A DNA stretch of 6,152 nt. Source: Novosphingobium sp. (GTDB taxonomy: Bacteria; Pseudomonadota; Alphaproteobacteria; Sphingomonadales; Sphingomonadaceae). A program made the translations under genes and the position numbers. The first letter of the stretch is position 1; the number at the start of each line of letters is the position of its first letter. The notes beneath the pieces were generated by a model. The model did no database searches, was not told the origin of the DNA, and saw nothing but the letters and a program-made list of their open reading frames with translations. The DNA is taken from positions 1 to 6,152 of the forward strand of contig VFKS01000471.1 in assembly GCA_009885425.1 (NCBI GenBank), in the 5' to 3' direction. Below are positions 5,817 to 6,152 of this stretch, one piece after another.

Positions 5817-6152
5817 TTAGCCCCAGCGGCGCTGACCGCCGCCGTTGGGCTTGCCGCCACCGTTCGGTTTGCGCGGGGCCTGACCATCGCGGCGCGGCTG
5901 GCCACCGTCCGAGCGGGGCGCTTGCCCATCGCGGCGCGGAGCCTGGCCATCGCGGCGCGGAGCCGGACGATCATCACGGCGCGGGGCCGGGCGATCATCA
6001 CGGCGCGGAGCTGGGCGATCACCGCGTGGTTCGGGGCGGGTTTCGCGGCTTGGCATGTGGCCAAAGGCGCGCTCTTCGCGTTCTTGCGCTGCGAGCGGGT
6101 TGAACACCGGGCCGCGCGGTGGGGCTGAGGCTTGGCGGCTGTCACCAATCCG
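5817..6152 (-). CDS. C-terminal low-complexity tail of an unidentified protein (5' end outside window)
   Basis: The frame is open from the right window edge to a TAA at 5817-5819, 111 residues with the start unseen. It begins RIGDSRQASAPPRGPVFNPL, continues with a charged helix-like stretch (AAQEREERAFGHMPSRE) and then turns into R/D/P-rich repeats followed by two PNGGG units and ends QRRWG. Such tails are usually disordered and RNA-binding, for example at the ends of DEAD-box RNA helicases or of some RNA-modifying enzymes, but no catalytic domain is visible, so I do not name the protein. This frame is preferred over the other open frames because its repeats conserve chemistry (alternating RR and D), whereas the other frames give irregular Ala/Arg strings. 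A GTG at 6107 could in theory start a separate 96-aa protein, but the open frame upstream makes a longer gene more likely. It ends 66 bases before the cytochrome start, with no clear terminator. Confidence 0.6.
   Translation of the reverse strand, partial: RIGDSRQASAPPRGPVFNPLAAQEREERAFGHMPSRETRPEPRGDRPAPRRDDRPAPRRDDRPAPRRDGQAPRRDGQAPRSDGGQPRRDGQAPRKPNGGGKPNGGGQRRWG
5832..6017 (-). repeat. Tandem coding repeats: 24/21-bp RPAPRRDD/GQAPRRD units and 18-bp PNGGG(K/Q) units
   Basis: Read on the minus strand from 6017, the peptide runs RPAPRRDD, RPAPRRDD, RPAPRRD, GQAPRRD, GQAPRSD, GGQPRRD, GQAPRK, then PNGGGK and PNGGGQ. The unit shifts from eight to seven residues part-way, with a change from DRPAP to GQAP, as expected from slippage or unequal crossing-over followed by drift. 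The plus strand shows the same array as repeated CATCGCGGCGCGGAGCCTGG-like blocks. Copy number is likely to vary between relatives. Confidence 0.85.

Noticed and set aside
5832..6017. CRISPR array interpretation of the regular 21/24-bp repeats
   Set aside because: The units are contiguous with no unique spacers, vary in a codon-like way, and translate to a regular repeat peptide inside an open frame.

Overview
The window is GC-rich and fully packed, and every gene I can support lies on the minus strand, so transcription runs from right to left. High GC, Tat-type and lipoprotein signals, a c-type cytochrome and a Gram-negative envelope exporter all point to a proteobacterium. A sphingomonad-like alphaproteobacterium is my best guess, but that is an inference from style and no marker gene proves it.

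From right to left: (1) 6152-5817 is the C-terminal end of a gene that starts outside the window. It is a low-complexity tail of R/D/P-rich heptad/octad repeats ending in PNGGG repeats. (2) 5750-2759 is a three-gene cluster: a small lipoprotein cytochrome c (c5-like), a Tat-signal FAD enzyme of the D-arabinono-1,4-lactone oxidase/alditol oxidase family, and a Tat-signal PLP enzyme of the alanine racemase/D-serine dehydratase-like fold. (3) A 74-base gap (2685-2758) carries a perfect inverted repeat of CRP/FNR type. (4) 2684-1 is an exporter operon: an FtsX-like permease, a lipoprotein HlyD-family adaptor and an ATPase that runs off the left edge. Together they resemble the DevC-DevB-DevA (MacAB-type) arrangement.

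Inside both clusters every gene junction is a 4-base overlap (ATGA or GTGA), which implies two translationally coupled operons. In the first, the likely scheme is oxidation of a sugar-type substrate outside the cytoplasmic membrane by the flavoenzyme, with electrons passed to the lipoprotein cytochrome. The exported PLP enzyme would act on a related or linked substrate; its role is unknown. In the second, the ATPase and permease would drive a mechanotransmission-type exporter that works with the periplasmic adaptor. The most notable point is the pairing of a Tat-exported fold-III PLP enzyme, with an apparently altered metal site, with a periplasmic flavoenzyme-cytochrome pair. I know of no described pathway that matches it.
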